Assembly: GCF_020447105.2 (NCBI RefSeq)
Contig: NZ_CP096184.1
Span: 744,001-808,000 of the forward strand
Direction of reading: 5' to 3'
DNA: 64,000 bases
From: Demequina sp. TMPB413
GTDB lineage: Bacteria; Actinomycetota; Actinomycetes; Actinomycetales; Demequinaceae
Position 1 is the first letter of the stretch; the number at the start of each line of letters is the position of its first letter. Position numbers and translations under genes: made by a program. The notes under the pieces were generated by a model that made no database searches, was not told the DNA's origin, and saw only the letters and a list, made by a program, of their open reading frames with translations. This document shows, in pieces, positions 1-8,972 of the stretch.

Positions 1-799
1 CTGCCAAATCATCTGGGTACGTGATCCGATACCGGGGAGGTGTGTACCGCCGTGCCGCCGTAGGAGGGAAGTTTGGGATCGCCGCCGTAGCAAAGAGGCG
101 ATGCAGCGCACCAAAGTGCGTGTCGTGAGTACCGGTCAGGTGAGCCACGAACACAGGCATCGCCGTGATTACCGATGACCAAGTCTCTACGATGTGGTCC
201 GAGTCCTGTCCGGTCGACGCAAGGGCGTTCCACTCACGCCACCCAGCGCCCGGGTAGGCCATCGCTCCGACGAAACCCCCGCCCATCTTCCACATCGTGC
301 GAGCTTGCGACCACACCGCCTCACTACTCGATGAAAGGCTCGACCGGATCTGGAAGCGATAGTCAGCGTGCCACGAACCCACCAGCGACTCATATTCAAC
401 GGTCGCGCCAGGAGGAACGTCGTCGGGGACGAACAACGGGTTGTCGTCGGTACTGGTATCGGCAGCGAGTTCGGCAAACGCGAACCGCGTCTCAAATGCT
501 GACGACGATCCTGCCGTCGGTTCCCATACGTTGCTGATGATGGACGTACTCGGACCGACGTCCGGGGTGATCTCCTCAGAGGCCTCGGCATCGGGCCATG
601 CGTCACCTGCCACCAGCGCCGCCCATGTAGGCGAGTCCGCCGTGAACATTGCCGCCCAGCGCGCGTCCCGCTCTGCGATCGACAACCCGTAGTCATCGGG
701 CAACCAATTCATCTTCCGCCAGATGCTGGTGCGGTCCAGGTCTACTGGCCGAGACACCCACATGTCGTCGGGCTGAAACCAACCAGTCGTGGACGGCAT
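1..799 (-). CDS. Phage tail protein, partial (C-terminus outside window)
   Basis: An open frame starts at ATG 799, overlapping the stop of the upstream minor tail gene (TGATG), and stays open to the window edge for 266 codons. It begins MPSTTGWFQPDD and reads on through SRPVDLDRTSIWRKMNW. The sequence is rich in Trp, Asp and Thr with no transmembrane segment or clear domain. Its place directly after the tail-tip protein, in the same operon, suggests a minor tail or host-recognition protein. The function is inferred from position only. The 3' end is cut by the window border. Confidence 0.75.
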   Translation of the reverse strand, partial: MPSTTGWFQPDDMWVSRPVDLDRTSIWRKMNWLPDDYGLSIAERDARWAAMFTADSPTWAALVAGDAWPDAEASEEITPDVGPSTSIISNVWEPTAGSSSAFETRFAFAELAADTSTDDNPLFVPDDVPPGATVEYESLVGSWHADYRFQIRSSLSSSSEAVWSQARTMWKMGGGFVGAMAYPGAGWREWNALASTGQDSDHIVETWSSVITAMPVFVAHLTGTHDTHFGALHRLFATAAIPNFPPTAARRYTPPRYRITYPDDLA

Positions 800-3651
800 C
801 AGTCCGCGGCCCCGTAGAAGCGACCCTCAATGAAACATGCGGCGGGCGCGAACGCTGCGACCCAAAGCCATGGGGAGCGCTCTGAGGCGTAGTCCCATGA
901 CGCATCATCGAGGAGCCTCCCGGTCACAGGGCTCGCTGTCTCACCATTCGGGTTCGAGTACGTGTCGGGGTAGTAGCCTGCTGGCTGGCTTGCCCACCCC
1001 CACGCCTGAAGCAACCCCAAATCGTCCACGGCCTCGTTGCTCCACGGGTTTGTGGCTGTTGACAGCGGGTTTCCTACTGCCGACACAAGGTCCGCTGCCG
1101 TCAGTGGTTTGCCGAATACCGCGAGCGCGAACGGTTGCGCGGAGCTCGTTGTCTTGAAGTCGGTTCGGACGACACGACCGTAGGCGCCCATCGGTATCTG
1201 GCGCACATCCCACAGACCGGAGAAGATCGCGTGTCGCGGCATCCGACCAGCTGGCGACTCTGCGTCGTAGGTTGCGCGGTCGGTCCCGATGTCTCCCTCG
1301 AGCAGCCGCTTCTGTGCCACTTTCGCTGGGTCCGTGGCGTTTCGGTCACGGGTGCGGATCGCTTCGAGGGTGGGGTAGTCACGGGCCTTTGAGTCAACCT
1401 CGCAGATCGCGAAGTCTTCGTCGAATCGAACCCGCGCGGTGTGGACGTCTACTGTCTGTCCGTGTAGCCCGAGCAGTCTCCAGTTGTCGCCCTCTCGGAT
1501 TTCGTACCGTGACTTGTTCGGCGGGTCAAGCTCGAACGTGATGATGCCAGCCCATCCGGGGTCGGACTCCCGGGCGAGTACTTCCTCTGCGTTCGCAATG
1601 CCTTCGGCCTTGGTGACGTCTTGGCCGTAGTTGATCTTGTCTTCGACGCGGATGATGTCCGGGTCGTGCGTTGGGTTTGGTCCGAGGTCATCGCCGTCGG
1701 GGCCGTAGAGGCGAGGCATGACTTCCTCAGCTGCCGCGAGCGGTGCAATGAATGCGCCGTCAAGTGACCCCGTGTTCGCGCCGGTGTTGAAGGTTGTTGC
1801 CCACGTCTGCGGGCCCAGAACTCCGTCGACGGTGATTCCCGAACGACCCTGCAGACGCTTCATCGCGAGCACGTCCGCGGCTGACAGCACACCGTCGGCG
1901 GGCAGCCCCATCTTGCGTTCCCACGTCGAGATGCCGTTCCCCGAGTCGGTGGAAGCGTCCGTGCGGCCCTGCCGCATCGTGTCGGCAGGGTTCACGTTGG
2001 GGTAATCGGGAGTGTCGTCTGGCTTCCAGTTTGGGTACTTCGAGTTGCGCCACCTGCCACCGTCCGGCGCGATGCCTTCGCCGTAGATCACGTTGGGGGC
2101 CTGTGTGGCATCCGAGTTCACATCGACGCGGTATCCGCGCTGGCCGACACGAATGCTCGCTTCGATGTTGGTCGTGTCCTTGAGCATCAACTCGGGTGTG
2201 CGCTCTTCACACCTGACGGTCCACTGCTTTCCGTCCTTGATGGCGGTTGCCAGCAGTTGCTGGATGTACCCGGTCAGGAGAGGCTCCCAACCACCGGCAA
2301 CCGAGGTGCGGGCGCCAGTGACGATGGAGGCCATGCTTAGCCACCGACGGCCAGCCACCTTGTTCAGCAGCTCCGGTACAAGCGAGCCGAGGTCGCGCGG
2401 CGCAGTCGTGAACGAAGGAGTGCGCAGTGTCAGATCGGCACCGAACAGCACACCGAGACACTCGAGAGTGAAGATGCCCGTGTCCTCGTTGACCCCAAGG
2501 TCCATCACGAAACCCTCGAAAAGGGACACCGAACCGCCGGCGATCTTCACTAGATCTATGCTCACGTTTGCGCCATGAGCCGCCCAAGACGGCATCGCAG
2601 AGAATGTCGTGATCTGAGGCACCTCAATGGTGGCGGACTGAGGCCCGAACGGCTCGCCGCGCCGCCACGACGGGAACGGCGTCTCGACTCCGTCAAGTAG
2701 CGTGATGTCCACACCCTCAACCGTGATCTGAAGGTACCCGTACTCGTCATCACCGTGCGAGCTCGCAGTCCAACCAACTGGCAGATCATTCACCAGCGTC
2801 GGTGCTGGCATCGTCTCGAACACATGGCGAATCGGGTACACGCCCGCAGACTTCATTTCGGAAGGCGTCGCTGGTGTCGGCTTCGTAGGCGGCGACTGTG
2901 ACCCGCCGGAAGGAGGCGTCGGGGTCGTTGGAACTGTCGGCTCCACGTTGACGGACGCGAGCGCGGTGCCCGATATGGCCCACTCGCCTACGCCTGAGGC
3001 GTCTGACGTTTCGGGGGACAGTGCGGCGAGGATGGCGTCCATCGTGTCGATGGCGTCTGTTGTCGACACCTCGACGTTGTCAAAGTGCCACATCCCGAGA
3101 ATGTCGACGTCGTCGCTGTCACCATCCGTGGTGTCGGTGGACGTGGTGACTAGTCCGGGGTCGGTTGTTGCCGGGGCTACCGAAGCGATGACGCCTTCGA
3201 GCGAGTTCGCGACGAACGCTGCAGTGGAGTTGTTGACGAAGCAGTAGACGGAGATTCCGTCGACAGTGTGGGGTACCGTCAGAATCGTTTCAGAGGCGAT
3301 GACTGACGTGTCGTGGACGTAGGCGTAGGAGATCCTGTCGCGCATGATCCCCGAGTTGAAGTAGCACATCGGTGCGTTCGGGGTTGTGTACGAAGCGACC
3401 AATCCGAATCCGCCACGAAAGGCGATGAACGTGGCACCGTGTAGCGCAACGGAGACGGCAATGTCGGATGTGATGGTGCTGCGACCCGGGTAGTCGGCCT
3501 TGGTCGGGATGCCTGGCAGGTCGTCCACGATCCGCACGGGGTGGGGGGCGATCGAAGGAGTCAGTGTTTGGTCGCCAAACGCGAGCGCAGAGAATGGCGC
3601 AGGCGGACACACGAACGACCGGGTTGCGACGTCGAGGTCAAGCGCTGCCAT
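799..3651 (-). CDS. Minor tail protein with peptidoglycan-binding domain
   Basis: A 950-residue tail-tip protein downstream of the tape measure. The first 230 residues look beta-rich. A Pro/Thr/Ser linker (about 237-263) follows, then a baseplate-like region (about 280-510). Residues about 575-622 fit a PG_binding_1 repeat pair, with the hallmark GITVDGVLGPQTW. Known PG_binding_1 domains bind cell-wall glycan or peptide, so this protein may anchor the tail to the wall of the Gram-positive host. No catalytic lysin motif is visible. The start overlaps the preceding stop (TAATG). The tail assignment rests on context and the domain call on the motif. Confidence 0.8.
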   Translation of the reverse strand: MAALDLDVATRSFVCPPAPFSALAFGDQTLTPSIAPHPVRIVDDLPGIPTKADYPGRSTITSDIAVSVALHGATFIAFRGGFGLVASYTTPNAPMCYFNSGIMRDRISYAYVHDTSVIASETILTVPHTVDGISVYCFVNNSTAAFVANSLEGVIASVAPATTDPGLVTTSTDTTDGDSDDVDILGMWHFDNVEVSTTDAIDTMDAILAALSPETSDASGVGEWAISGTALASVNVEPTVPTTPTPPSGGSQSPPTKPTPATPSEMKSAGVYPIRHVFETMPAPTLVNDLPVGWTASSHGDDEYGYLQITVEGVDITLLDGVETPFPSWRRGEPFGPQSATIEVPQITTFSAMPSWAAHGANVSIDLVKIAGGSVSLFEGFVMDLGVNEDTGIFTLECLGVLFGADLTLRTPSFTTAPRDLGSLVPELLNKVAGRRWLSMASIVTGARTSVAGGWEPLLTGYIQQLLATAIKDGKQWTVRCEERTPELMLKDTTNIEASIRVGQRGYRVDVNSDATQAPNVIYGEGIAPDGGRWRNSKYPNWKPDDTPDYPNVNPADTMRQGRTDASTDSGNGISTWERKMGLPADGVLSAADVLAMKRLQGRSGITVDGVLGPQTWATTFNTGANTGSLDGAFIAPLAAAEEVMPRLYGPDGDDLGPNPTHDPDIIRVEDKINYGQDVTKAEGIANAEEVLARESDPGWAGIITFELDPPNKSRYEIREGDNWRLLGLHGQTVDVHTARVRFDEDFAICEVDSKARDYPTLEAIRTRDRNATDPAKVAQKRLLEGDIGTDRATYDAESPAGRMPRHAIFSGLWDVRQIPMGAYGRVVRTDFKTTSSAQPFALAVFGKPLTAADLVSAVGNPLSTATNPWSNEAVDDLGLLQAWGWASQPAGYYPDTYSNPNGETASPVTGRLLDDASWDYASERSPWLWVAAFAPAACFIEGRFYGAAD

Positions 3652-4019
3652 TACGCGCCGCCGACGTCGTAAGCGAAGACGAGGGAACCTGACGGGATTG
3701 ACAACAGGTCGCCACTGACGGGAGGCACATCAAACGTCACGGCCGCACGTGCGATCAAGTCGCCACCGGATGCGGCGTCGAAGAGCGCAAAATGCGCAGG
3801 CACGCTGGCCGGGCACACGCCACCGTCGATGGATGCAGTGTTGGCCACACCACCAATCACTGCACCGAAGTCGGCGTGTGGGACAGTGAGTCCCGTCATT
3901 GACAGCACAGCGAGAGACCCATCGAGCCAACCCGACCAGAGCACATCTGGAATCGCGCTCGAGTGCGCAGGGCCAAGCACTGCTTGAATCACGGCCGACT
4001 GGTACGCGGTTCCGATCAT
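3651..4019 (-). CDS. Phage tail-region protein, unknown function
   Basis: A 122-residue protein starting at MIGTAYQSAV. This start (ATG 4019) overlaps the previous gene's stop as ATGA, the coupling used throughout this operon; a longer reading from further upstream lacks such support. The sequence is mainly Ala/Gly/Val with short hydrophobic stretches and no recognisable motif. It sits between two tail-tip genes, so it is probably a small baseplate or fibre component. I do not recognise a family. Confidence 0.65.
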   Translation of the reverse strand: MIGTAYQSAVIQAVLGPAHSSAIPDVLWSGWLDGSLAVLSMTGLTVPHADFGAVIGGVANTASIDGGVCPASVPAHFALFDAASGGDLIARAAVTFDVPPVSGDLLSIPSGSLVFAYDVGGA

Positions 4020-4462
4020 GGTGCAACCTCCGCGCCGATGACTGGCGTGCAACGGATCTCAATGCTGTAGTCCGCGAACCCCGACTCCACCTGGCCTCGT
4101 GTGCGCTGACCGTTAAGAGGACGAATCGTGGCGGGTTGGCAGTCCTCGTAGACCGTCGCCACACCAGCGAACGTGGCCGTTACGGTGTAGGAGAACTGCT
4201 GCAGCGCGAGATACATCTCGTTGATCGCCGCGTCGGTGGCGTCCCAGTCTTCACCCATACACCGGAACACGCCCCCGATTGTCATGGTTGACGGGACGGC
4301 TTGCTTCAGGCGCTCTCCGGCCTGGTACGAACCCCTGACAGCCTTTCGCATGTACTCCAAGTCAGGCTCGTTCCACACCACGAGCTCGTGCGAAACTCCG
4401 TCGTCAAGGTTCAAGTCAGAGACTGGGCGTGAGACCACGATTGAACGAGTCGGCACAGGCAT
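4016..4462 (-). CDS. Phage tail protein, possible distal tail protein
   Basis: A 148-residue protein immediately after the tape measure gene (3-nt gap), where siphoviruses carry the distal tail (Dit-like) or first minor tail protein. It contains LVVWNEPDLEYMRK and a C-terminal beta-rich stretch ending FADYSIEIRCTPVIG. No membrane segment or catalytic motif is present. The role is inferred from gene order; it is compact compared with classical Dit proteins. Confidence 0.6.
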   Translation of the reverse strand: MPVPTRSIVVSRPVSDLNLDDGVSHELVVWNEPDLEYMRKAVRGSYQAGERLKQAVPSTMTIGGVFRCMGEDWDATDAAINEMYLALQQFSYTVTATFAGVATVYEDCQPATIRPLNGQRTRGQVESGFADYSIEIRCTPVIGAEVAP

Positions 4463-4465
4463 CGT

Positions 4466-5938
4466 CTACCTCGTCAATCTTGGGTCGATACCGCGAGTTC
4501 CAGCCCACTTGTTCGTGCGGGCGGACTTCTCTGCCTGGCGCACAATGTCGTCCGTATCGGAGGCGATGACTGTCTCGATGTTGATGATCGGGGCACCTCC
4601 CCATTCACCGGTCGCGGTGATGGGCGGCACGATGTTCTGGCCCGGGATGCGAACGTTGCTCAATCCGATGTCAGACGCCGCCGCATTGCTCTTTGGATCA
4701 GTCTGCGACTTGCCCCCCGCGCCCCACCACAAACCCCACCACTCGTCGGTAGTGGTGATATTGTCCGCGGCGATCTCAGCGCCCGTCGTCCAGGTGTCCC
4801 ACACATCTTGGGCCGCGATCTCAGCGCCTGTCTTCCAGGTGTCCCAGGTCTCGCTCCAACCGCCCTCCTCGAATCCTGCGATGACACCCTCGAGGGCGGG
4901 CACTCCGTCGGTCGAGATCCAGTTCGCGATCTCTTCAAGCCGGTCTGCGCTGTACTCAATCTCGGCACTCAACTCATCCATCAGCGCCTCTAGACCGGTG
5001 GCGAGCGGGCCGTCAATAGCCTCCCAGACCTCTCCCGCGGACTCGCCCAGAGACCCGAGCGATTCCGCGAGTGCGCCAATGGTGGTCGTCGGGTCGTCGA
5101 TGTCTTCGAGGAATGTCTCGATCGCTGGCAGTCCGGTGTCGACAAGCCACGATGTCGCGGCGCTCATGGCAGGCAGGAGCTCCGCACCAAGCTTCGCCTG
5201 GAGGTTCTCCCACTCTGCCCCAAGGATGCGTTGCTGGTTTGCGAGTTCTCCCGACGTGTTTGCGAAGTCGCCCGACGTCTGGTTGGTTTGCTCCATCAGG
5301 GAGCCGTACCGGGCCTGCACCTTCTCGGCTTCAGTGAGCTTCTCACCCACGTTGGTGATGCCGTTCGCGTATGCATAGGACTCGACTGCCGCGGCGGACA
5401 GGTCGATGCCGAAACGGCGCAACGGTTCGGTCTCACCGGCAAGCCCGGACTGGAAGAGTCCTGCCGACTCAGTCACTTCAAGGTTCATGACCGACGCGAA
5501 GTCTGCGGCACGTCCCGTCAGGTCACCGAGTGTCTTCGCAACGTCCCCGCCTTCGCCAGCAACTGTCTTCACGAAGTTCGAGAACTGCACGGCAAGCGAG
5601 TTGTAGTCGGACGCGGCGAGGCCAAGGTTGCTAGCAGCCGAAGACGACTGGACGGCGATTTCCCCCGCAATGTCGCCGTAGACGACGTTGATCGCGTTCA
5701 AGGACTCGCCGAGGTCAGACGCCGCGGTGATCGAGTCACGGCCGATATCGAACGCCTTGGCGCCCAGACCGAGGGCCGCAAGAGGTGCGATCGCTCGACT
5801 CAGTCCCGCGTTGAAACCCACGCCGGCCGCAGCGCCAGCCTTGCGGCCATCGACCCCGCCAAGTTGCCGCTCGATCTCGCGTTGCCCGCCTTTGAAGGAC
5901 GGGATAATTGTGAGTTCCGCAGTACCAATCTCGGCCAT
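4466..5938 (-). CDS. Tail tape measure protein
   Basis: A 490-residue protein placed right after the tail assembly chaperones, the invariant site of the tape measure gene. The N-terminus (IGTAELTIIPSF, about 3-14) resembles the start of actinophage tape measures. A Gly/Ala-rich hydrophobic stretch at about 35-60 is followed by long amphipathic, coiled-coil-prone helices up to about 350. The protein sets tail length and is ejected during infection. At roughly 0.15 nm per residue, the family rule of thumb, it predicts a short tail of about 70-75 nm. No lytic transglycosylase or peptidase domain is visible. Confidence 0.9.
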   Translation of the reverse strand: MAEIGTAELTIIPSFKGGQREIERQLGGVDGRKAGAAAGVGFNAGLSRAIAPLAALGLGAKAFDIGRDSITAASDLGESLNAINVVYGDIAGEIAVQSSSAASNLGLAASDYNSLAVQFSNFVKTVAGEGGDVAKTLGDLTGRAADFASVMNLEVTESAGLFQSGLAGETEPLRRFGIDLSAAAVESYAYANGITNVGEKLTEAEKVQARYGSLMEQTNQTSGDFANTSGELANQQRILGAEWENLQAKLGAELLPAMSAATSWLVDTGLPAIETFLEDIDDPTTTIGALAESLGSLGESAGEVWEAIDGPLATGLEALMDELSAEIEYSADRLEEIANWISTDGVPALEGVIAGFEEGGWSETWDTWKTGAEIAAQDVWDTWTTGAEIAADNITTTDEWWGLWWGAGGKSQTDPKSNAAASDIGLSNVRIPGQNIVPPITATGEWGGAPIINIETVIASDTDDIVRQAEKSARTNKWAGTRGIDPRLTR

Positions 5939-5950
5939 GGCGGGACTCCT

Positions 5951-6621
5951 CTATGTGGGTTTGATGACGCCTCGGTCCCACCAGTCGTTGAACTCGTGGA
6001 TGGGAAGAGCTCCCGACCCCAGGCGTGTGCTCTCCGACTTCTCGCCCGGTCGGCTGATCTGCTTGGGTCGCGAACCCTTGCTGCCAGCGCGCTGCCAGTT
6101 CGCCCCCTCCAACGCCTCGACGGCACGAGCCACCAGGTACTCAAGGACGTTCCACTCCACAGAGTCGCCAAGCTTGGATCGAGCCAGCGCCGTGGCGCGT
6201 GGCCCTTGGCGGACGATCACGTAAAGGTCACGCCACGTCAGAACCGGTGAGCCCAGGTCACCCAGCCGAAGTCCCAGTGCTATGAGGTCGTACTCGACGG
6301 CCTCGCCGTGCTCCGCTAGGAGTTCGACGAGGCGGCAGATTCCCCCACGGTGATGCCTGAAGCCTCACCCCAAGCCTTCACCAACTCGGACACCTGGTCA
6401 GTGGTCAGCCCACGAATTGCGAGCGCCAGCGGCTCCTCTGGCGGGCCGAATAGTGGCATCCAGTCCCTGACCTGCTTGGCGACCACTACCTTCTCGGCGA
6501 TCTCGATGGGCAGGTACTTGAGGAGTGGGACCGCCCACTTCTTCTTCGAACCCGGCATGGTGAACTCGAACCGTGCATCAGGGTCTGTGACCGACTTCGG
6601 GGCGGGTACGGCAAATGTCAT
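5951..6621 (-). CDS. Tail assembly chaperone, long form made by -1 frameshift
   Basis: A second reading frame, open without its own good start, continues the short chaperone after a -1 slip at 6340-6346. The join gives about 223 residues: 94 from the first frame, then ICRLVELLAEHGEAVEYDL and onward to the stop at 5951. The segments AVEYDLIALGLRLGDLGS and LTWRDLYVIVRQ are typical of the T part of G/GT chaperone pairs in actinophages. The long form is known to recruit tail tube subunits onto the tape measure protein. The slip itself is inferred from overlap, phase and family precedent. Confidence 0.82.
6316..6621 (-). CDS. Tail assembly chaperone, short form
   Basis: A 101-residue protein (MTFAVPAPKSVTDPD...), the G part of a G/GT pair, lying between the tail tube and tape measure genes. 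It contains FEFTMPGSKKKWAVPLLKYL, typical of actinophage tail chaperones, and a hydrophobic middle (FGPPEEPLALAIRGL). Most ribosomes should end at the TAG at 6316-6318 and a minority shift to the long form. A GAAAGG ribosome site lies about 9 nt before the ATG at 6621. Confidence 0.87.
   Translation of the reverse strand: MTFAVPAPKSVTDPDARFEFTMPGSKKKWAVPLLKYLPIEIAEKVVVAKQVRDWMPLFGPPEEPLALAIRGLTTDQVSELVKAWGEASGITVGESAASSNS
6340..6346 (-). other. Candidate -1 frameshift slippery site GGGGGAA
   Basis: On the minus strand the zero frame reads G GGG GAA, a heptamer in correct phase, 22 bases before the short-form stop. Shifting back one base enters the frame that stays open to 5951. The P-site GGG re-pairs perfectly and the A-site GAA moves to GGA. 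This is the only G run in the overlap of the two frames. Efficiency cannot be judged by eye. Confidence 0.7.
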
Positions 6622-6660
6622 GGCGGAAGCCTTTCTTGTGGGGTGCGGAGGCGAGCGAAC

Positions 6661-6704
6661 ACCGGGGCGGGGGCAGGCCTCCGCAGGTAGGCCCCCGCCC
6701 CGGT
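6661..6704 (-). terminator. Strong GC hairpin after the tail tube gene
   Basis: A perfect 14-base inverted repeat (ACCGGGGCGGGGGC at 6661-6674 against its complement at 6691-6704) begins 5 bases after the tail tube stop. A 16-base loop can fold further through AGG/CCT pairing. There is no T tract, so it may act as an attenuator or as a 3' barrier that stabilises the tail tube mRNA rather than as a full terminator. Confidence 0.6.
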
Positions 6705-6709
6705 GGCTG

Positions 6710-7291
6710 CTAGACGACGATCTGGCCGTCGTCGGTGAAGAAGTAGATGGCGTTGTTGGTGCCGTCCGGGTAGGCCGTCAGAGTGACGCCCCACGCGATC
6801 GGCTGGCCCTTGCGGAACTGGATCGCTTCGCGCTTGGTGATCTGGCCGATGGGCACGTAAATCAGGATGCGAGTGTCGCCGTCCTTCATCTTGAAGACCC
6901 ACGACTTTCGCGGAAGGTCGTAGGCGCCCATCTTGGCCGCGACTTGATTGCCGTGAGTCCCGTCTGCTGCGGTGACTTCGACGTGGTCTTCGCCGAAATA
7001 GTTCTCCAGCGATGCCTCGTTCGTCTCGAGGTGTGCCCACTTGATCGTGCCGTCGAACTGCTCCAGCACCTCGCGCACGGTCGCACCAGACCAGTCCTTG
7101 AACTTCGCGGTCGTGATGTCCGGAGCGAGCTCAAGCCCGTCCTCCGAGACGAACCCCGAGTCACCGAACCCCGGATCCAATACGTCGACGGCCGTCGTTG
7201 GTGCCGCGGTCGCGAGAGGGGCCGACATGATGGCCCCAGTGGTCGTCTGATCGGGTGTGCCGACCAGAACTTTGGTTGCATCTACTGCCAT
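6710..7291 (-). CDS. Major tail protein (tail tube subunit)
   Basis: A 193-residue protein that polymerises into the tail tube. The N-terminus has the motif block seen in actinophage tail tube proteins: TGAIMSAPLATAAPT, DPGFGDSGFVSEDGL and FKDWSGATVREVL, followed by ETNEASLENYFGEDHVEV. Size, acidic character and position between the tail terminator and the chaperone pair all fit. An AAAGGGG ribosome site stands before the ATG at 7291, consistent with very high expression. A strong hairpin follows the gene. Confidence 0.92.
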   Translation of the reverse strand: MAVDATKVLVGTPDQTTTGAIMSAPLATAAPTTAVDVLDPGFGDSGFVSEDGLELAPDITTAKFKDWSGATVREVLEQFDGTIKWAHLETNEASLENYFGEDHVEVTAADGTHGNQVAAKMGAYDLPRKSWVFKMKDGDTRILIYVPIGQITKREAIQFRKGQPIAWGVTLTAYPDGTNNAIYFFTDDGQIVV

Positions 7292-7369
7292 GAGAGTGCC
7301 CCTTTCCAGGCGGGTGTGCGGAGACCTGGGAGTGACAGCGCCCCGCCTTGGGGAACTGCGTGACCAGAC

Positions 7370-7771
7370 CTAGAGGTCAATGCCCCGAACTCGCAGAGAC
7401 GCGGTCAGGTACAGGTGTGTGTGGTCGGACGCTTCGGCGATCTCCGACGCGACGCCCGCGATGGCGTTGACAAATGGCGAGTCGCCCAAGCCGGGCATGC
7501 TGTTGATCAGCGCCGTCAGGTACGCCGCCAAATCGACGGCGTTCTGCTTCTCGAGCGCCCATACGTTAAGCCCGGCACGCACATCGGCGAACACCGTCGC
7601 GGTGGGCGGGCCTCCGTCGTTGCGGACGGTCACCGCGTAGTCAGGGCGCGGATCCGCGAGCGCGTTGCTCACGTCAACATCTGGCGCGAATACGAGTGGC
7701 AGCAGGGCGATGCGTGGCTTCAGGTGTGTGATGAGAGCGGCTTCAACGTCTGGCCAGAGGATCGCGGTCAT
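7370..7771 (-). CDS. Tail terminator protein
   Basis: A 133-residue protein (MTAILWPDVEAALITHLKPR) located between the head-tail connector genes and the tail tube gene, the usual place of the tail terminator (lambda gpU/HK97 gp10-type ring that caps the growing tube). It contains PDYAVTVRNDGGPP and a C-terminal HTHLYLTASLRVRG, a pattern common in actinophage versions. The assignment rests on gene order and these motifs. Confidence 0.75.
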   Translation of the reverse strand: MTAILWPDVEAALITHLKPRIALLPLVFAPDVDVSNALADPRPDYAVTVRNDGGPPTATVFADVRAGLNVWALEKQNAVDLAAYLTALINSMPGLGDSPFVNAIAGVASEIAEASDHTHLYLTASLRVRGIDL

Positions 7772-7772
7772 G

Positions 7773-8048
7773 TCAACCGCCAGCCCTTCCTAGAGCGCGT
7801 GCCAGGTTGCCCGTGTTCGCCTCCACCGACATGGAGTGCGGTGCGTCGGCGAAGACCTTGCCGCGGGGCCGAACCCAACCGCTCACTACCTCTGCATGGA
7901 TGCCTGCGTGGTAGGCGCCAGTCACGAAGGGACCGGAGGCTTTGGCGTCCTGCGCGATGGGCTCGACGATGGCCGCGAGTTCTCTGATCACGCCGGGCTG
8001 TGACAGGGCCTGGTTCAGCCCTTTGACGTCAATCTTCACACGTGCCAT
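7773..8048 (-). CDS. HK97 gp10-like head-tail connector protein
   Basis: A short 91-residue basic protein (MARVKIDVKGLNQALSQPGV) with the hallmark segment VEPIAQDAKASGPFVTGAYH, typical of HK97-gp10-like/minor tail completion proteins. It overlaps the upstream gene by one base and precedes the tail terminator. Its predicted job is tail completion or joining of head and tail. The family call is reasonable; the exact ring it forms is not readable from sequence. Confidence 0.7.
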   Translation of the reverse strand: MARVKIDVKGLNQALSQPGVIRELAAIVEPIAQDAKASGPFVTGAYHAGIHAEVVSGWVRPRGKVFADAPHSMSVEANTGNLARALGRAGG

Positions 8049-8398
8049 CAGCCGTCCACCCTCTGCAATTCGACGACGACGCCGCCCACCTCAGAGCCGA
8101 ACGGGTCGGGCCAGTCGGCCGGATCGCCTTGCACGGTGTAGCGCTTGCCTGCGATGAGGACCTCGTCCTTGTCGGCGATGTCCACCACAGACTCGACGAA
8201 ATAGAGCTTCGGAGTCGTGACGGTTTGAGTGCGACCTACTTCGACCGGTTCCCGCGACCCACCAGGGTCAAACGCCGGACGCTGATCCAACACCACGTCG
8301 ACGGGAGTCTTCGTTGGCTTCCCGTACCTATCATCCGGGCCGTCGGTGAAGCGTCGGCGTGTGACCGCGACGCCGCCCGGGAGTGAAGTCCACGTCAT
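8048..8398 (-). CDS. Head-to-tail stopper protein
   Basis: A 116-residue protein. ATG 8398 (MTWTSLPGGVAVTRRRF) is preferred because it lies one base after the previous stop (TGACATG), whereas a longer reading would overlap that gene by 60 bases. The segment KDEVLIAGKRYTVQGDP is typical of actinophage head-tail stoppers, which plug the connector after DNA packaging. Position third after the capsid gene supports this. Confidence 0.72.
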   Translation of the reverse strand: MTWTSLPGGVAVTRRRFTDGPDDRYGKPTKTPVDVVLDQRPAFDPGGSREPVEVGRTQTVTTPKLYFVESVVDIADKDEVLIAGKRYTVQGDPADWPDPFGSEVGGVVVELQRVDG

Positions 8399-8399
8399 G

Positions 8400-8900
8400 T
8401 CAGGATCCGAATATCGGGAAGCCCGCGTACTCGGCGCCACAATCGCAGTAGCCCGCTCCAAGGTTGATGGCGCACGTGTCTGCGTGAGTCACCCCAGACC
8501 CCACCGTGTCCACCGCAAACGCCTTCGAACTACAGGCATAGGGATTGAGGGCCTCACGGTCCGCTTTGGTTAGCCACGGAGCATTGGTGCGTGAACCCTG
8601 CGAGAATGAGACCTGGCGGCCAAACGGTCCGACGTTGTTGCTGATCTGGTCCGCGCCGAACGTGCCGGCGGTCGTGTCCGCCTTCTGCTCGATGACCCGC
8701 GCAACGATCCGTGACGTCACGATGGTGACCGTTGCGGGCACATCGGCGACCGTCGCGTAGGGCGTCTCGCCACAGCCCATGTACCCGACAACCAGGGCCT
8801 GAGCCTCGGCGATCTTGCCGTCGATGTACTCGGCTTCACCGGTCGTCAACTGTCGCTCGAGGCGTGCCTCTACATCGACGTCTTTGCAGAACGCAACCAT
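8400..8900 (-). CDS. Head-to-tail adaptor protein
   Basis: A 166-residue protein. The start at ATG 8900 (MVAFCKDVDVEARLERQL) is chosen because GAGGAGG lies 5 bases upstream; an upstream in-frame ATG at 8924 lacks this. The helical N-terminus followed by VADVPATVTIVTSRIVARVIE and FGPFGRQVSFSQG-like sequence matches the adaptor (gp6-like) proteins that dock on the portal. Four cysteines cluster near the C-terminus (ADTCAINLGAGYCDCGAEY), which is unusual and may bind metal. Confidence 0.75.
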   Translation of the reverse strand: MVAFCKDVDVEARLERQLTTGEAEYIDGKIAEAQALVVGYMGCGETPYATVADVPATVTIVTSRIVARVIEQKADTTAGTFGADQISNNVGPFGRQVSFSQGSRTNAPWLTKADREALNPYACSSKAFAVDTVGSGVTHADTCAINLGAGYCDCGAEYAGFPIFGS

Positions 8901-8972
8901 GGCGGCCTCCTCAAGAGTGGGCACACCCGCGCGCGACCACGGATGGTCAGCGTCGTGCGCGGGTGTGTGGAA

